64,000 nucleotides of DNA. Origin: Marivita sp. Lineage in GTDB: Bacteria; Pseudomonadota; Alphaproteobacteria; Rhodobacterales; Rhodobacteraceae. Position numbers and translations under genes: made by a program. The stretch is from the NCBI RefSeq assembly GCF_020055635.1, contig NZ_JAIPUT010000002.1:1-64000 (forward strand), in the 5' to 3' direction. The notes below the pieces were generated by a model that searched no databases, was not told the origin of the DNA, and saw only the letters and a program-made list of their open reading frames with translations. Shown in pieces: positions 44,810 through 53,518 of this stretch (position 1 is its first letter; every line of letters starts with the position of its first letter).

Positions 44810-45619
44810 TCAGAAGGTGACAGTGACGCCGGGCAGGTTCAACGCCTTGATCAGGTCGCGCAATTCCTGACGGGCGGCAATGTTCGAGATGTTGAGCTGC
44901 TTGACACCGACATCCTTGAGATCCAGCAGGGTCATGCCGCGCGGGAACAATTCGCGAAAGATCACCCGTTCGTTGAAGCCGGGGGCCACGCGGAATCCGA
45001 TACGTTTGGATAGACGGTCGAGCGCCTTTTCCATCTTGGCCTTGTTGACCATCTGCTGTGCACCAACGCGATTGCGCAGAACGACCCAGTCGATCGGTGG
45101 CAGTCCGGCCTGTGCACGCAGTTGACGCGCATTCCAGACCATCTCGGAATAGACCGACGGGCCCTCGATCTTTTCGCCGCTTGCATCGGTATGGGCCAGC
45201 AGGTCGAAATCGACGAAGCTGTCGTTCAAGGGCGTGATCAGCGTATCGGCCAGCGAATGCGCCACCTGGCTCAGCCGTGTATGCGAGCCGGGACAGTCGA
45301 TCAGGATGAATTCGCTACCGGGTTCCAGTTCGGCCACGGCGGCGGACAGGCGGTGATCATAGATGTTTTCGCCCGGTTGCAGGCTCTCGGGGTCGATGTC
45401 CGGCAATTCGAGGTAGCGCGGGGTCGGCAGGTCAAGCCCCTCGCTTTCAAGCACCTTCATGCGGTTGCCGATGTAGCGGCCCATCGTCTTTTGCCGCAGA
45501 TCGAGGTCGAGCGTGCCAACCTGGTGGCCCATCCGCGACAGCGCCGTCGCGACATGCATCGACACGGTCGATTTGCCCGCGCCGCCCTTTTCGTTCCCGA
45601 CAACAATGATATGTGCCAT
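44810..45619 (-). CDS. mipZ: Division-plane positioning ATPase MipZ
   Basis: A 269-residue ParA-superfamily ATPase. The deviant Walker A 'GNEKGGAGKST' and 'LDLDLRQKTMGRYIGNR' are the MipZ pattern; 'LIDCPGSHTRLSQVAHSLAD' is Walker B. MipZ forms a gradient from the ParB-bound origins and keeps FtsZ near mid-cell in alphaproteobacteria. ATG 45619 is used. GTG 45628, three codons earlier, has an AAAGG four bases upstream and may be the true start. The small membrane gene follows without a gap. Confidence 0.93.
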   Translation of the reverse strand: MAHIIVVGNEKGGAGKSTVSMHVATALSRMGHQVGTLDLDLRQKTMGRYIGNRMKVLESEGLDLPTPRYLELPDIDPESLQPGENIYDHRLSAAVAELEPGSEFILIDCPGSHTRLSQVAHSLADTLITPLNDSFVDFDLLAHTDASGEKIEGPSVYSEMVWNARQLRAQAGLPPIDWVVLRNRVGAQQMVNKAKMEKALDRLSKRIGFRVAPGFNERVIFRELFPRGMTLLDLKDVGVKQLNISNIAARQELRDLIKALNLPGVTVTF

Positions 45620-45754
45620 CTGTTCGCTCACCCCGCCTTTGGAAAATCTATGACCTGATTGCAGCGGATGTTGCAACGGGGTGCGGTGCGATTTGGCGCC
45701 AATTGCGGCGACGGAGACTCAGGTGGCGGACGGGCAGAACTGCACCCGCAAATG

Positions 45755-45781
45755 AAAAGGCCGCCCTGAAAAGAGCGGCCT
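45755..45781 (-). terminator. Rho-independent terminator of rplS-rpmE
   Basis: Read on the minus strand, a 7-bp stem (AGGCCGC/GCGGCCT) with a 10-base loop is followed by a TTTT run. It lies 25 bases after the rpmE stop. Confidence 0.8.
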
Positions 45782-45805
45782 GATCCGAATTCGAGGGCGG
45801 GTGCT

Positions 45806-46027
45806 TTAGAAGCCCAGGCCTTCGTACTTTTTCTTGAACTTCGACACGCGGCCACCGGTGTCCATCAGGCGCGAGTTGCCGCCTGTCCAGGCCGGGTGAA
45901 CGGAGGGGTCGATGTCGAGCGACAGCGTGTCGCCTTCATTGCCCCAGACCGAGCGCATTTCCACGACGGTGCCATCGGTCATCTTGACGTTGATGGTGTG
46001 GTATTCGGGATGGATATCTTTTTTCAT
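45806..46027 (-). CDS. rpmE: 50S ribosomal protein L31
   Basis: A 73-residue L31 with '[19 protein letters not shown]' and '[12 protein letters not shown]'. It lacks the Cys pairs of zinc-binding L31, so it is a zinc-independent form. It follows rplS by 11 bases and is closed by a terminator. Confidence 0.97.
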   Translation of the reverse strand: MKKDIHPEYHTINVKMTDGTVVEMRSVWGNEGDTLSLDIDPSVHPAWTGGNSRLMDTGGRVSKFKKKYEGLGF

Positions 46028-46038
46028 CTCGGCGGTCC

Positions 46039-46422
46039 TTACGCGTCTGCGCCCTTGAGGGGCTTGTAAGTTGTGTCTTCCGCGATACGGGCCGATTTGC
46101 CGCGACGCGAACGGAGGTAGTACAGCTTGGCGCGACGGACGCGGCCACGGCGGACAACCTCGATGCTGTCGATGTTGGTCGAATAGAGCGGGAACACACG
46201 CTCCACACCTTCACCGAACGAAATCTTGCGAACCGTGAACGATCCGGCAATGCCCGAACCCTGACGGCGGCTGATGCAGACGCCTTCGTAGTTCTGAACC
46301 CGGGTGCGGGTGCCTTCGGTCACTTTGTAGCCGACACGGATGGTGTCGCCGGCCTTGAAATCGGGAATGGTTTTCCCGAGCGAGGCGATCTGTTCCGCCT
46401 CCAACTGAGCGATCAGGTCCAT
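46039..46422 (-). CDS. rplS: 50S ribosomal protein L19
   Basis: A 127-residue L19, part of the 30S-50S interface. '[29 protein letters not shown]' and '[32 protein letters not shown]' (each split over more than 20 residues in the protein) cover the signature. AGGAG precedes the start. In many genomes it follows trmD directly; here an EthD gene and a 300-bp region lie between. Confidence 0.97.
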   Translation of the reverse strand: MDLIAQLEAEQIASLGKTIPDFKAGDTIRVGYKVTEGTRTRVQNYEGVCISRRQGSGIAGSFTVRKISFGEGVERVFPLYSTNIDSIEVVRRGRVRRAKLYYLRSRRGKSARIAEDTTYKPLKGADA

Positions 46423-46723
46423 CGCTTCTCTCCTAAATGCTTGCGGTTGCTCCGCAAAGATGTGCGCGTCCTCAGAGCTCTTGGTCTTCGTCCGGGTCCG
46501 CCTGTTCCGAGTGTTCGGAGCGCCCGCCAGAGATCAGGTCGTCTTTGTCTTGTCATGTCCGGGATGGGTGCGGTTCGGGCCACATGCGAAGAACACACGG
46601 AATCACCGCACCGGGCTTACACCCGGAACATGCGCCGTAAACCAGAACCGGGCCTGCAAATCAAGGGCCGTTTGGTGCCGGAAGCAGCATCATCACCAGT
46701 GTGTGCAAGGAACACGAGCCACG
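46423..46723. other. 301-bp intergenic region before rplS
   Basis: No plausible coding frame in either direction and no tRNA or clear structured RNA seen. It carries one candidate minus-strand promoter (46636-46664) and is probably the rplS-rpmE promoter and leader. Confidence 0.5.
46636..46664 (-). promoter_or_regulatory. Candidate promoter for rplS-rpmE
   Basis: On the minus strand TTGATT (46664-46659) and TTTACG (46641-46636) are 17 bases apart. The -10 match is poor; support comes from position and spacing. A transcript would have a leader of about 200 bases. Confidence 0.35.
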
Positions 46724-47032
46724 TCAGGCGATCACTTCGCCAATCAGCATCTGCGGTTGTGTATTGGTAAAGTTTGCAATGTCCGCGATCACCGGCCCCG
46801 ACGCTGCCAGGGCAGAGTCCAAGGCACCCTGATCGGCAAAGGTCATTGTGGCGACAGCATAGGAGTGCGGCGCTACATCCGGTCCCGAGGCCAGCCCCTT
46901 TGTCACAAGTGTCTTGTCGATATGAGCGCCCATGTGTTCGCCCACCATGGGGATGTGGGTGCCAAGGTAATACTCGAAATCAAAATGGGTATCTTCGGTG
47001 ATTGGGTAAATCACTTGTAGGGAAAGGGCCAT
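46724..47032 (-). CDS. EthD-family protein
   Basis: A 102-residue dimeric alpha/beta-barrel-like small protein with 'LQVIYPITEDTHFDFEYYLGTHIPMVG' (split; residues 5-31) and 'YAVATMTFADQGALDSALA', the ETHE-D pattern. Members bind or degrade small molecules but the substrate is usually unknown. ATG 47032 is chosen over the longer frame from 47080. It lies 63 bases after trmD on the same strand. Confidence 0.85.
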   Translation of the reverse strand: MALSLQVIYPITEDTHFDFEYYLGTHIPMVGEHMGAHIDKTLVTKGLASGPDVAPHSYAVATMTFADQGALDSALAASGPVIADIANFTNTQPQMLIGEVIA

Positions 47033-47095
47033 TTTCTTCTCCGGCAGGTCACTGAATGCGCCGACCCTATCACACTTCATGAGATTTCGCCGCGC

Positions 47096-47911
47096 TCAAT
47101 CCTTCTGGTCGTCCTTGGCCTCGAGTGTCGCCCAAAGATCCGGTCGTCTTTCGCGGGTCAGTGATCTGGACTGCTCCTTGCGCCATTTGGCGATTTCGCC
47201 GTGATGCCCGGACATCAGGACCGGTGGAATCGCCATGCCGCGCCATTCCGCAGGGCGCGTGTATTGCGGGTGTTCAAGCAAGCCGTCGGAAAAGCTTTCC
47301 TCTTCTGTCGAGGCGTCATTGCCCAAGACCCCCGGCAAGAGCCGCACGGTTGCATCGATAAGCGCCTGTGCCGCGATCTCTCCTCCGGTCAGGACAAAGT
47401 CGCCAAGACTGACTTCGATGATGCGGTAATGGTCGATCACCCGTTGGTCGAGCCCTTCGAAGCGGCCGCAGATCAGGCTGACGCCGGGACCGGCGGCAAG
47501 GCTCTTGGCCATGTCCTGCGTAAAGGGCCGGCCTCGTGGGCTGAGATAGATCAGCGGGCTGCCGGGCGCGGCGCGCGGGCGGGCATGGTCGATGGCCGCG
47601 GCCATGATGTCGGGACGCAGCACCATGCCGGCTCCACCCCCGGCCGGAGTGTCATCCACATTGCGATGCTTGCCCTCGCCGAATTGACGCAGCGCCACGG
47701 TTTCGATCTGCCAAAGCCCATCCTTGAGCGCGCGCCCGGTCAGGGACTGCCCCAGTATGCCGGGGAACGCCTCGGGCATCAGCGTGATGACCTGCGCCTT
47801 CCAGACCCGCGCCAGATCCGGGCTCTGCTCCATCAACTCGCGCGGCTTGAATGTTGCGCGAATGGTTTTGCGGCCATGCGATTTCTGCGGAGGTGTCTTG
47901 GAATCGTCCAT
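47096..47911 (-). CDS. trmD: tRNA (guanine-N1-)-methyltransferase
   Basis: A 271-residue SPOUT-fold enzyme that methylates G37 of tRNAs to prevent frameshifting. 'GGAGMVLRPDIM', 'IYLSPRGRPFTQDMA', 'LICGRFEGLDQRVI' and 'FVLTGGEIAAQALID' make the trefoil-knot SAM site. It carries about 36 extra N-terminal residues before the core ('AQVITLMPEAFPG'); GAAAGG upstream of ATG 47911 supports the longer form, while ATG at residue 27 is an alternative. Confidence 0.97.
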   Translation of the reverse strand: MDDSKTPPQKSHGRKTIRATFKPRELMEQSPDLARVWKAQVITLMPEAFPGILGQSLTGRALKDGLWQIETVALRQFGEGKHRNVDDTPAGGGAGMVLRPDIMAAAIDHARPRAAPGSPLIYLSPRGRPFTQDMAKSLAAGPGVSLICGRFEGLDQRVIDHYRIIEVSLGDFVLTGGEIAAQALIDATVRLLPGVLGNDASTEEESFSDGLLEHPQYTRPAEWRGMAIPPVLMSGHHGEIAKWRKEQSRSLTRERRPDLWATLEAKDDQKD

Positions 47912-47968
47912 CGGGTTCGCCTTTCGTGACGCCGATGCATTTAGTCGTTTGTTCGCGCAATGACCAGT

Positions 47969-48517
47969 TCAGGCGCTCGGTGATACAGCAATGCTGTCGC
48001 GCATGGCCAGAACTGCGGTCGGCGAGGCAAAAAAGGCTGCCATGGCGCCGGCTTCGGCCGGCGTTGCGCGCATCACGCGTTCGATGAGCCACAACTCGCG
48101 GGCCTGATCGTCCGAGACATGCAACACATCGGTTTTCCGCCAACGCGCCATGATCCGCGTGAGCACCATCGCGATCTGTGCGTCAGGGGACAGAAACGCG
48201 GCCGGCTGTGTCGTGGCGGACATGAGGCTGTGAAGGTTCGCCCGGATCACCATCGGGTCGGGCGCCTTGTCGATCAGCGCCGATCTGGCAGAGGGAACAA
48301 GAAGTGAGGGATACTCATTCTTGATGATACCAGCCCCGATCTGGGCGTTCTTGATCTGGGGCGACAGGGCCAGCGCGGCCGCTGCGACCCCGAGTGCGCC
48401 GAACAGCCCAAGGATCAGGAACGCGATCGAAACCGCGAATTCCTGCAAGGCAATAAAGACCATGCCCGGTGAAAGCGCGGCAATACTTAGCAGTAGTCGG
48501 CGTGATATGTTGGTCAC
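47969..48517 (-). CDS. Unknown protein with two N-terminal membrane helices
   Basis: A 182-residue protein. Residues about 8-28 and 32-55 are hydrophobic ('PGMVFIALQEFAVSIAFLIL' and 'GLFGALGVAAAALAL'); the rest is soluble, mixed helix ('RWRKTDVLHVSDDQARELW'). GTG 48517 begins before the helices; GGAG is 13 bases upstream. Located between trmD and the sulfotransferase-like gene on the same strand. No family recognised. Confidence 0.65.
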   Translation of the reverse strand: MTNISRRLLLSIAALSPGMVFIALQEFAVSIAFLILGLFGALGVAAAALALSPQIKNAQIGAGIIKNEYPSLLVPSARSALIDKAPDPMVIRANLHSLMSATTQPAAFLSPDAQIAMVLTRIMARWRKTDVLHVSDDQARELWLIERVMRATPAEAGAMAAFFASPTAVLAMRDSIAVSPSA

Positions 48518-48625
48518 CAAGTCTCGCTCCCCCGAGCCGTCGAGTATCGGTACCGGCTGGGAATGGCGAATTCCCGCCGAGATCATGGCTTTGACGTGGC
48601 GAATTCCACGCAGATCCGTGGAAGA

Positions 48626-49426
48626 TCAGGCAAGGACGCGCCGGGCCATCTTGCGAATGAGGCGCTTGGCTTCCTGCACGTCCTTTTCGGGCAGCGCGCT
48701 TTGGTTCAAGGCAAGAAACACGGCGTCTATTCCGACATCGGGCTGGACGTTCTCGGGCGGCAGGGCTTTCAGGGACGCGCGGTCAAGATCGGGCAGATCC
48801 AGCAGAGACAGAATGGGCTCCAATGGTCCGAGGGGCAATTCTGCGGACTGCTCGAGTCCGCAGGAGGTGACACGGGCCGGGGCAACGTCCTGCGCCACTT
48901 CGGTCAGGATGTCTTCGAGGCCGCGCGCGTCGTCGAACTGGGCACTGTAGGCGGCGAAATCCTGGGTCAAACGGGTGCTGCGCAGGTTCTGCCACCAGGT
49001 GCTGCGCAACCATGGGTCGCGGTGACGCGTCGAGAAGTAGAACGTCACGTCGGCGTCGGCCCCGAAGCGGGCAAGAACGGCATCGGACAGGCATTTCATC
49101 ACCAGCCCGGCGCTGTCATAGCATTCAAGGCCATGACGACCCGGCATATGACCCGAAAGGTCTTCGGAGCAGAGCAGGACAGGTCTCGGATCATCCGCGT
49201 CCAGGGTTTCGAAAAATGCGACGGCCGCCTTGGCGACCTGCGCCAGCGTGCGTTCTTTCGGGTCGATCGAAAAGGCGCGGGCCCTGGTGGTCAGGTCTTC
49301 GAAATCGTCTTTCAGGAAAACCCGCAGATGCGGGTCCAGCCGCTTGGCGTTCTCGCGCAGCATGGCCTGCACGCTTGTGGTGCCTGTCTTGTGAAACCCT
49401 GCATGCACGACGATCCGTGTCGTCAC
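48626..49426 (-). CDS. Sulfotransferase-fold protein
   Basis: A 266-residue protein whose N terminus '[20 protein letters not shown]' is the 5'-phosphosulfate-binding loop of the PAPS sulfotransferase superfamily. The later '[20 protein letters not shown]' region matches the 3'-phosphate motif position. It could sulfate a cell-surface or other acceptor; the acceptor is unknown. Its ATG overlaps the rimM stop (ATGA), so it is probably co-translated with rimM, an odd setting for such an enzyme. Confidence 0.82.
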   Translation of the reverse strand: MTTRIVVHAGFHKTGTTSVQAMLRENAKRLDPHLRVFLKDDFEDLTTRARAFSIDPKERTLAQVAKAAVAFFETLDADDPRPVLLCSEDLSGHMPGRHGLECYDSAGLVMKCLSDAVLARFGADADVTFYFSTRHRDPWLRSTWWQNLRSTRLTQDFAAYSAQFDDARGLEDILTEVAQDVAPARVTSCGLEQSAELPLGPLEPILSLLDLPDLDRASLKALPPENVQPDVGIDAVFLALNQSALPEKDVQEAKRLIRKMARRVLA

Positions 49427-49929
49427 GAAAACAGGCCCTCGGGCGGGTCGGCCACGATGCGCCCCTGCGCAAGGTCCACGGTGGGCACGACCGCCTTGGT
49501 GAAGGGCAACAGCACGGTCTGTTTCTGGCCCGGAGCGCGCAATTCGAGCAGATCGTCCGCGCCGTTGTTGATCACCGCCATCACCTTGCCCAGCGGGGCG
49601 CCGCCCGTATCGACCACCTCGAGCCCCATCAGGTCGGCATGGTAGAATTCGTCGTCCGGAAGTGTCGGCAACCTGTCGCGCGGCACGAAAAGCTGCGTAC
49701 CCCGCAGGGCATCGGCGTCTTCCTTGGTGCTGACGCCGGACAGGCGGGCTGCCAGCCCGTTCTTGATCTGGCGTGTGATCTTTACGGTAAAGCTGCGCGT
49801 GCCGTCTTCGGTTTCCAACGGCGCATAGCTCCCGATGTCCTCGGGATTGGATGTGAAGCTCTTGAGGCGCACGTCTCCGCGCACCCCGAAGGCCCCGGCA
49901 ATTGCTCCGACACAGACTTTGTCACTCAC
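49423..49929 (-). CDS. rimM: 16S rRNA processing protein RimM
   Basis: A 168-residue RimM needed for 30S maturation. '[22 protein letters not shown]' at the N terminus and '[15 protein letters not shown]' plus '[20 protein letters not shown]' in the PRC-barrel half are diagnostic. GTG 49929 is chosen because it starts the conserved N terminus; an upstream ATG would add 20 residues. Confidence 0.96.
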   Translation of the reverse strand: MSDKVCVGAIAGAFGVRGDVRLKSFTSNPEDIGSYAPLETEDGTRSFTVKITRQIKNGLAARLSGVSTKEDADALRGTQLFVPRDRLPTLPDDEFYHADLMGLEVVDTGGAPLGKVMAVINNGADDLLELRAPGQKQTVLLPFTKAVVPTVDLAQGRIVADPPEGLFS

Positions 49930-50005
49930 GCGGTTTCGCTCCCGGTCGCTATGCCCGACTGGATAGACCAGACCGGCATGCCGAGGCAATTGCCTGCGTG
50001 TCGGA

Positions 50006-50827
50006 TCAGCCGCCGATGCTGAAGACGCGGGTCACACCAAACCGGATGCCCCATTGTTCGTCTTCGCCCTGTTCGATGATCGGGCTGTCTGCCGCATCTT
50101 CCGTGAACTTGTCGTAGGTGATTGCGCCTTCGAGTCCCCAGAGATCACTGATCTTGTAGCGGGCTCCGAACTCGACCCCCGCAGACACCATGCCGCCGTC
50201 GGGATCGTAGGCCCCGAGCGCGGCGCTGGATTCGGCCGGTGTGACGCCGAAATAGGTGTCTGTATACGTATCGTCACCGAAAAGCAGGCGCGGTCCCACC
50301 GACAGGCGCAAACGTTCTGTCGGGCGCAGGATCGCATCAGCGCCGATTTCTCCAACCCAGCCTTCATGACCACCGAAACCGCGACGGGCCTCGACAAAGG
50401 TGGCGAAATTTTCCGTGCCGTAGCTGATTGCGCCACCTACTTCGAATGCAGCGTCGATGTCATCCAGACCTGCGAGCTCGTCAAAATCGCCGGTGTCGCG
50501 TTCGCGGATATAGCGGAACGATCCGCGGAAGTTCAGACCCGTCCTTTCGGCCCATGGATCAAGATTGCCGACGCTGCGACCGTTGCCCAGAGATAGATAA
50601 TCGAGTCGAAAACCAAGGTCGGGCCCGACCGCATATTCGTCCGAGCCAAAATATTCAGGCGACGCCGCCACCCCGCCGCGCAAAGTGAAGACAAGCCGCG
50701 GCCGCTCCGGTGCCGGGGCAGGAGCCATGACAGGGGCTTGAGCGGTTGTTTCTTCCGGCCCCGCGGCGTGAGCGGCCGCGGCTGTGACGAGGGCGAGACT
50801 TGAGACGGTGACGAGGCGCGCGATCAT
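50006..50827 (-). CDS. MipA/OmpV-family outer-membrane protein
   Basis: A 273-residue exported protein. A signal peptide ends at 'AAAAHA' (about residue 21); a Pro/Ala-rich linker follows, then a beta-barrel with alternating hydrophobic strands ('[19 protein letters not shown]', '[19 protein letters not shown]') ending in Gly after '[11 protein letters not shown]'. MipA/OmpV proteins are outer-membrane scaffold or porin-like proteins. It lies between rpsP and rimM in the same orientation. Confidence 0.86.
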   Translation of the reverse strand: MIARLVTVSSLALVTAAAAHAAGPEETTAQAPVMAPAPAPERPRLVFTLRGGVAASPEYFGSDEYAVGPDLGFRLDYLSLGNGRSVGNLDPWAERTGLNFRGSFRYIRERDTGDFDELAGLDDIDAAFEVGGAISYGTENFATFVEARRGFGGHEGWVGEIGADAILRPTERLRLSVGPRLLFGDDTYTDTYFGVTPAESSAALGAYDPDGGMVSAGVEFGARYKISDLWGLEGAITYDKFTEDAADSPIIEQGEDEQWGIRFGVTRVFSIGG

Positions 50828-50994
50828 GAGGAGGGCTCCTGTTGGCGTGAAGGCTTGGTTGGAGACATGGCGCGGCGATGGGTAGGCGTCAAGAAAAGCC
50901 TCGGCGTTCCCGCAAAATGCCGTAACGGTCCACTACGCGCCCGAGGCCGCGATGCTTTTCTGCCATCCTGGGATTGGTCCTGCACCAACGCAGG

Positions 50995-51030
50995 AAAACG
51001 TGCAGATGGCCGGGTGGGCCGACCATCTGC
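50995..51030 (-). terminator. Hairpin terminator after rpsP
   Basis: On the minus strand an 8-bp stem (GCAGATGG/CCATCTGC, with further GGCC pairing inside the loop) is followed by ACGTTTT. It lies 14 bases after the rpsP stop. Confidence 0.7.
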
Positions 51031-51044
51031 GCGCATGTCCGCGT

Positions 51045-51425
51045 TTATTCTGCGGAGGCGTCTTCGCTGGCCGGAGCCTCGGCAGCTTCTGCCGCCTTGG
51101 CGGCCTTGGCTTCGGCGCGTTCGGTTGCGGCCTTGCCCGGTACCGCTTTCTTCGGGTTGCTGCGTTCTTTCTTCTCTACGACGCCAGCGGCTTCGAGGAA
51201 ACGCGACACGCGGTCTGTGGTCTGGGCGCCCTGGCTCATCCAGTACTGGATGCGCTCGACGTCCATCTTCACGCGCTCTTCGCTGTCTTTGGGCAGCAGC
51301 GGGTTATAGGTGCCCAGCTTCTCGATGAAGCGGCCATCGCGCGGCATGCGGCTGTCTGCGGCAACGATACGGTAGAAAGGGCGCTTTTTGGAACCGCCTC
51401 GGGCGAGACGAATTTTGATAGCCAT
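51045..51425 (-). CDS. rpsP: 30S ribosomal protein S16
   Basis: A 126-residue S16. '[23 protein letters not shown]' (split) and '[23 protein letters not shown]' cover the family. The C-terminal Ala/Glu/Lys-rich tail (about 95-126) extends past the usual length. AGGAG precedes the ATG. It belongs to the ffh-rpsP-rimM-trmD-rplS set. Confidence 0.97.
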   Translation of the reverse strand: MAIKIRLARGGSKKRPFYRIVAADSRMPRDGRFIEKLGTYNPLLPKDSEERVKMDVERIQYWMSQGAQTTDRVSRFLEAAGVVEKKERSNPKKAVPGKAATERAEAKAAKAAEAAEAPASEDASAE

Positions 51426-51466
51426 TTTGATATTCTCCTAGGTTTTTCGAGATGACGGGCTGACCG

Positions 51467-51787
51467 TCAGGATTGCTTCTGTTTGTGGTGCTGGATGACT
51501 TCCTGAATGATGAAATTCAGGAATTTCTTGGCGAACTCAGGGTCAAGGTCGGCCTGAGCCGCAAGCTCTTCGAGCCGCGCGATCTGTTTTTCTTCGCGCG
51601 CGGGGTCTGAGGGCGGGAGGTCGTGTTGTGCCTTGAGCACACCCACGGCCTGCGTGTGTTTGAAGCGCTCGGCCAGCGTGAACACGAGGATCGCGTCCAG
51701 CCGGTCAATGCTTTTGCGGTGGCCCTTGAGCAGCTCGGCTGCGCGGGTCACGGGATCAATGGTTATGTCAGTCCCAATATCAGTCAA
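51467..51787 (-). CDS. Chorismate mutase type II (AroQ)
   Basis: A 106-residue AroQ-fold chorismate mutase, converting chorismate to prephenate for Phe/Tyr synthesis. 'RKSIDRLDAILVFTLAERFKHTQAVG' (split) carries the active-site Arg/Lys and 'HDLPPSDPAREEKQIARLEELA' the middle helix. TTG at 51787 is chosen because GAAAGG precedes it by eight bases and it overlaps the GNAT stop by eight bases; the much longer open frame upstream is GNAT shadow. Sits between the GNAT array and rpsP. Confidence 0.9.
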   Translation of the reverse strand: MTDIGTDITIDPVTRAAELLKGHRKSIDRLDAILVFTLAERFKHTQAVGVLKAQHDLPPSDPAREEKQIARLEELAAQADLDPEFAKKFLNFIIQEVIQHHKQKQS

Positions 51788-52388
51788 TGGCCCAGCCTTT
51801 CGGTTTGAACAGGGGGTCTTGGTAATGCGCAATTTCCATGTCGATGCCGTGCGACAATTGCGTGCCGCGCAGCGCATCGGGGCTGGGATGACGGTAGACA
51901 ACATCGCTGCCATCGACGGTGGGCGCATCGTGGTCTTTCTTCGCGCCCAGACGTTCGGCCAGCCGGATGCTGTCGAGGTTCTTGGGGTCGAGATAGCTGA
52001 CCGCGGTCTCCCAGCCCTTGTCCTCGTAAAAATGGCGGCGCACGCGATGGGTCGCTTCCAGCGCGTATCCCTTGCCTGCGCGATCCGGCCAGATGATCCA
52101 GGCGATTTCCCGTTCGGGCCATTTCGCCGGCGACCAGCCACCCGCCATGCCGACGGTCTCACCGGTGTCCTTGAGATGCACCATCCACATGCCGAAGCCG
52201 CGGATTTCCCAATGACCGATCTCGGCGGCATAGAGCATCCACGCCTCGTAGCCATTGAGCGGCCCACCCATGAAGCGTGACCGATAGGATGCAAAGGTCG
52301 CCTTGAAGTCTGGGTAATCCTCGGCCCTGGGGCTGCGCAGTTGCAGGCGCTTGGTTTCGAGAACGGGAATGTCGCGGTGACCTGTCAT
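51780..52388 (-). CDS. GNAT N-acetyltransferase, copy 1 of 4
   Basis: A 202-residue RimJ/RimL-like acetyltransferase. 'PVLETKRLQLRSPRAEDY' is the usual N terminus; 'RAGKGYALEATHRVRRH' is the acetyl-CoA loop; 'SYLDPKNLDSIRLAERLGA' is the C-terminal signature, and the fold ends 'VVYRHPSPDA' like its neighbours. It has a longer C terminus than the other copies. Target amine unknown. It overlaps chorismate mutase and copy 2 (ATGA at 52385-52388). Confidence 0.9.
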   Translation of the reverse strand: MTGHRDIPVLETKRLQLRSPRAEDYPDFKATFASYRSRFMGGPLNGYEAWMLYAAEIGHWEIRGFGMWMVHLKDTGETVGMAGGWSPAKWPEREIAWIIWPDRAGKGYALEATHRVRRHFYEDKGWETAVSYLDPKNLDSIRLAERLGAKKDHDAPTVDGSDVVYRHPSPDALRGTQLSHGIDMEIAHYQDPLFKPKGWAID

Positions 52389-52900
52389 GCGACCTCCTGA
52401 ACGGGATGCCGGTAGACGTGGCAGGGATGACCGGCCACGGTTCCGTCGCGTTCGTGGATCGCGCCAAGCCGGTCCGCCAGAGCGCGCGACCGCGCGTTCT
52501 CCGGGTCGATGTAGGAAATCACGCCGTCCAGACCGAAATGCCGCGCTCCGTAGGCTCGGGCTGCGGTTGCCGCCTCATAGGCGATACCTGTGCCTTCGAA
52601 AGGATCGTAGACATGCCAGCCCAGTTCGGGTTCATCCCAGCTTTCGTTGAAGATGAAGCCGACCCGCCCGGCGGTTGTGCCGCTGGCGCGATCTTCCAGC
52701 ATCCACATTCCGTAGCTGCGCAAAGCCCAGTGGCCATAGGTTGCCAGAAATCCGCCCCAGGCGCGCAGGCGCGGGTAGGGCCCGCCGACAAACCGCGCGC
52801 GGTCGGAAGCGGCGAATGCTGCGAACGCCTCGAAATCGCTTTCGCGCGGGCCACGCAGGATCAGGCGGTCTGTTTCGATCACGGGGATGTCCAAAGTCAT
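52385..52900 (-). CDS. GNAT N-acetyltransferase, copy 2 of 4
   Basis: A 171-residue protein of the same subfamily: 'PVIETDRLILRGPRESD', acetyl-CoA loop 'FEGTGIAYEAATAARAYGA', and 'SYIDPENARSRALADRLGA' with a 'HVYRHP' end. Starts by overlapping copy 3 (ATGA at 52897-52900) and ends by overlapping copy 1. Confidence 0.92.
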   Translation of the reverse strand: MTLDIPVIETDRLILRGPRESDFEAFAAFAASDRARFVGGPYPRLRAWGGFLATYGHWALRSYGMWMLEDRASGTTAGRVGFIFNESWDEPELGWHVYDPFEGTGIAYEAATAARAYGARHFGLDGVISYIDPENARSRALADRLGAIHERDGTVAGHPCHVYRHPVQEVA

Positions 52901-53424
52901 GCCAGCGTCTCCGGACCCGGATGCCGGTAAAGCAGGTCTTCGCCCATGTTCGGGTTGTGGTAGGTCCGTTCGTACACGGCGCCCATGCGCTCTGCCAGCC
53001 GGATCGAGCGGGTGTTGCCCGGCACGATGTTCGAGGTCAGCGTGGTGAAGCCGAGGTCGTCATAGGCCCAGCGGCGCGCGCGGCAGGCGGCCTCGAAAGC
53101 GATGCCCTTGCCTTCGAACCCGTCGAACACGACCCAACCTACCTCGGGTTCAGGCCAGCCCTCGGGATTCCAGATGCCGCTGATGCCGGCGGGTTTGCCC
53201 GTCGCCTTGTCTTCGATCGTGAAATATCCATAGCCGTGCCAGTGCCAGTGGCCCACGTTAAGGGCGAACCAGCGCCACGATTCCGGGCGATTGGTGTAGC
53301 CGCCAAAACCGGCCGCACGCGTGTCGTCCATCAGGAACGTGATTATCGCGTCCGCGTCGCGCCTTTCGGGCGAGCGGAGTATCAGGCGATCCGTTTCGAG
53401 GGTGGGTGCATTGGTCAGGCTCAT
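52897..53424 (-). CDS. GNAT N-acetyltransferase, copy 3 of 4
   Basis: A 175-residue paralogue: 'PTLETDRLILRSPERRD', loop 'FEGKGIAFEAACRARRWA', 'GNTRSIRLAERMGAVYERT' and end 'LLYRHPGPETLA'. ATG 53424 is chosen because it matches the paralogues; a long frame upstream runs through the palindrome array. Its AAAGG ribosome binding site lies inside the nearest palindrome arm. Confidence 0.91.
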   Translation of the reverse strand: MSLTNAPTLETDRLILRSPERRDADAIITFLMDDTRAAGFGGYTNRPESWRWFALNVGHWHWHGYGYFTIEDKATGKPAGISGIWNPEGWPEPEVGWVVFDGFEGKGIAFEAACRARRWAYDDLGFTTLTSNIVPGNTRSIRLAERMGAVYERTYHNPNMGEDLLYRHPGPETLA

Positions 53425-53431
53425 GCGCGGG

Positions 53432-53497
53432 AAGCCTTTTCGAAAAGGCTTGCGACGCGGTTTGCAAACCGCGTTCCAAGCGCCTTCGAAGGCGCTT
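53432..53497. repeat. Array of three 20-bp palindromes (array B)
   Basis: Perfect self-complementary 20-mers at 53432-53451, 53455-53474 and 53478-53497, spaced 23 bp. Half-sites are AAGCCTTTTC, ACGCGGTTTG and AAGCGCCTTC. They are colinear with the first three elements of array A: the middle element has the same arms apart from the centre, and the third differs by one paired G/C swap. The array fills most of the 94-bp gap between GNAT copies 4 and 3, ending seven bases before the copy 3 ATG. Confidence 0.9.
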
Positions 53498-53518
53498 TCG
53501 CCTGCGTCACCCGGGCGC

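Noticed and set aside
51467..52294. 275-residue fusion of an Arg-rich domain with chorismate mutase
   Set aside because: The upstream part is out-of-frame GNAT sequence; the TTG at 51787 with its own ribosome binding site gives a normal-length enzyme.
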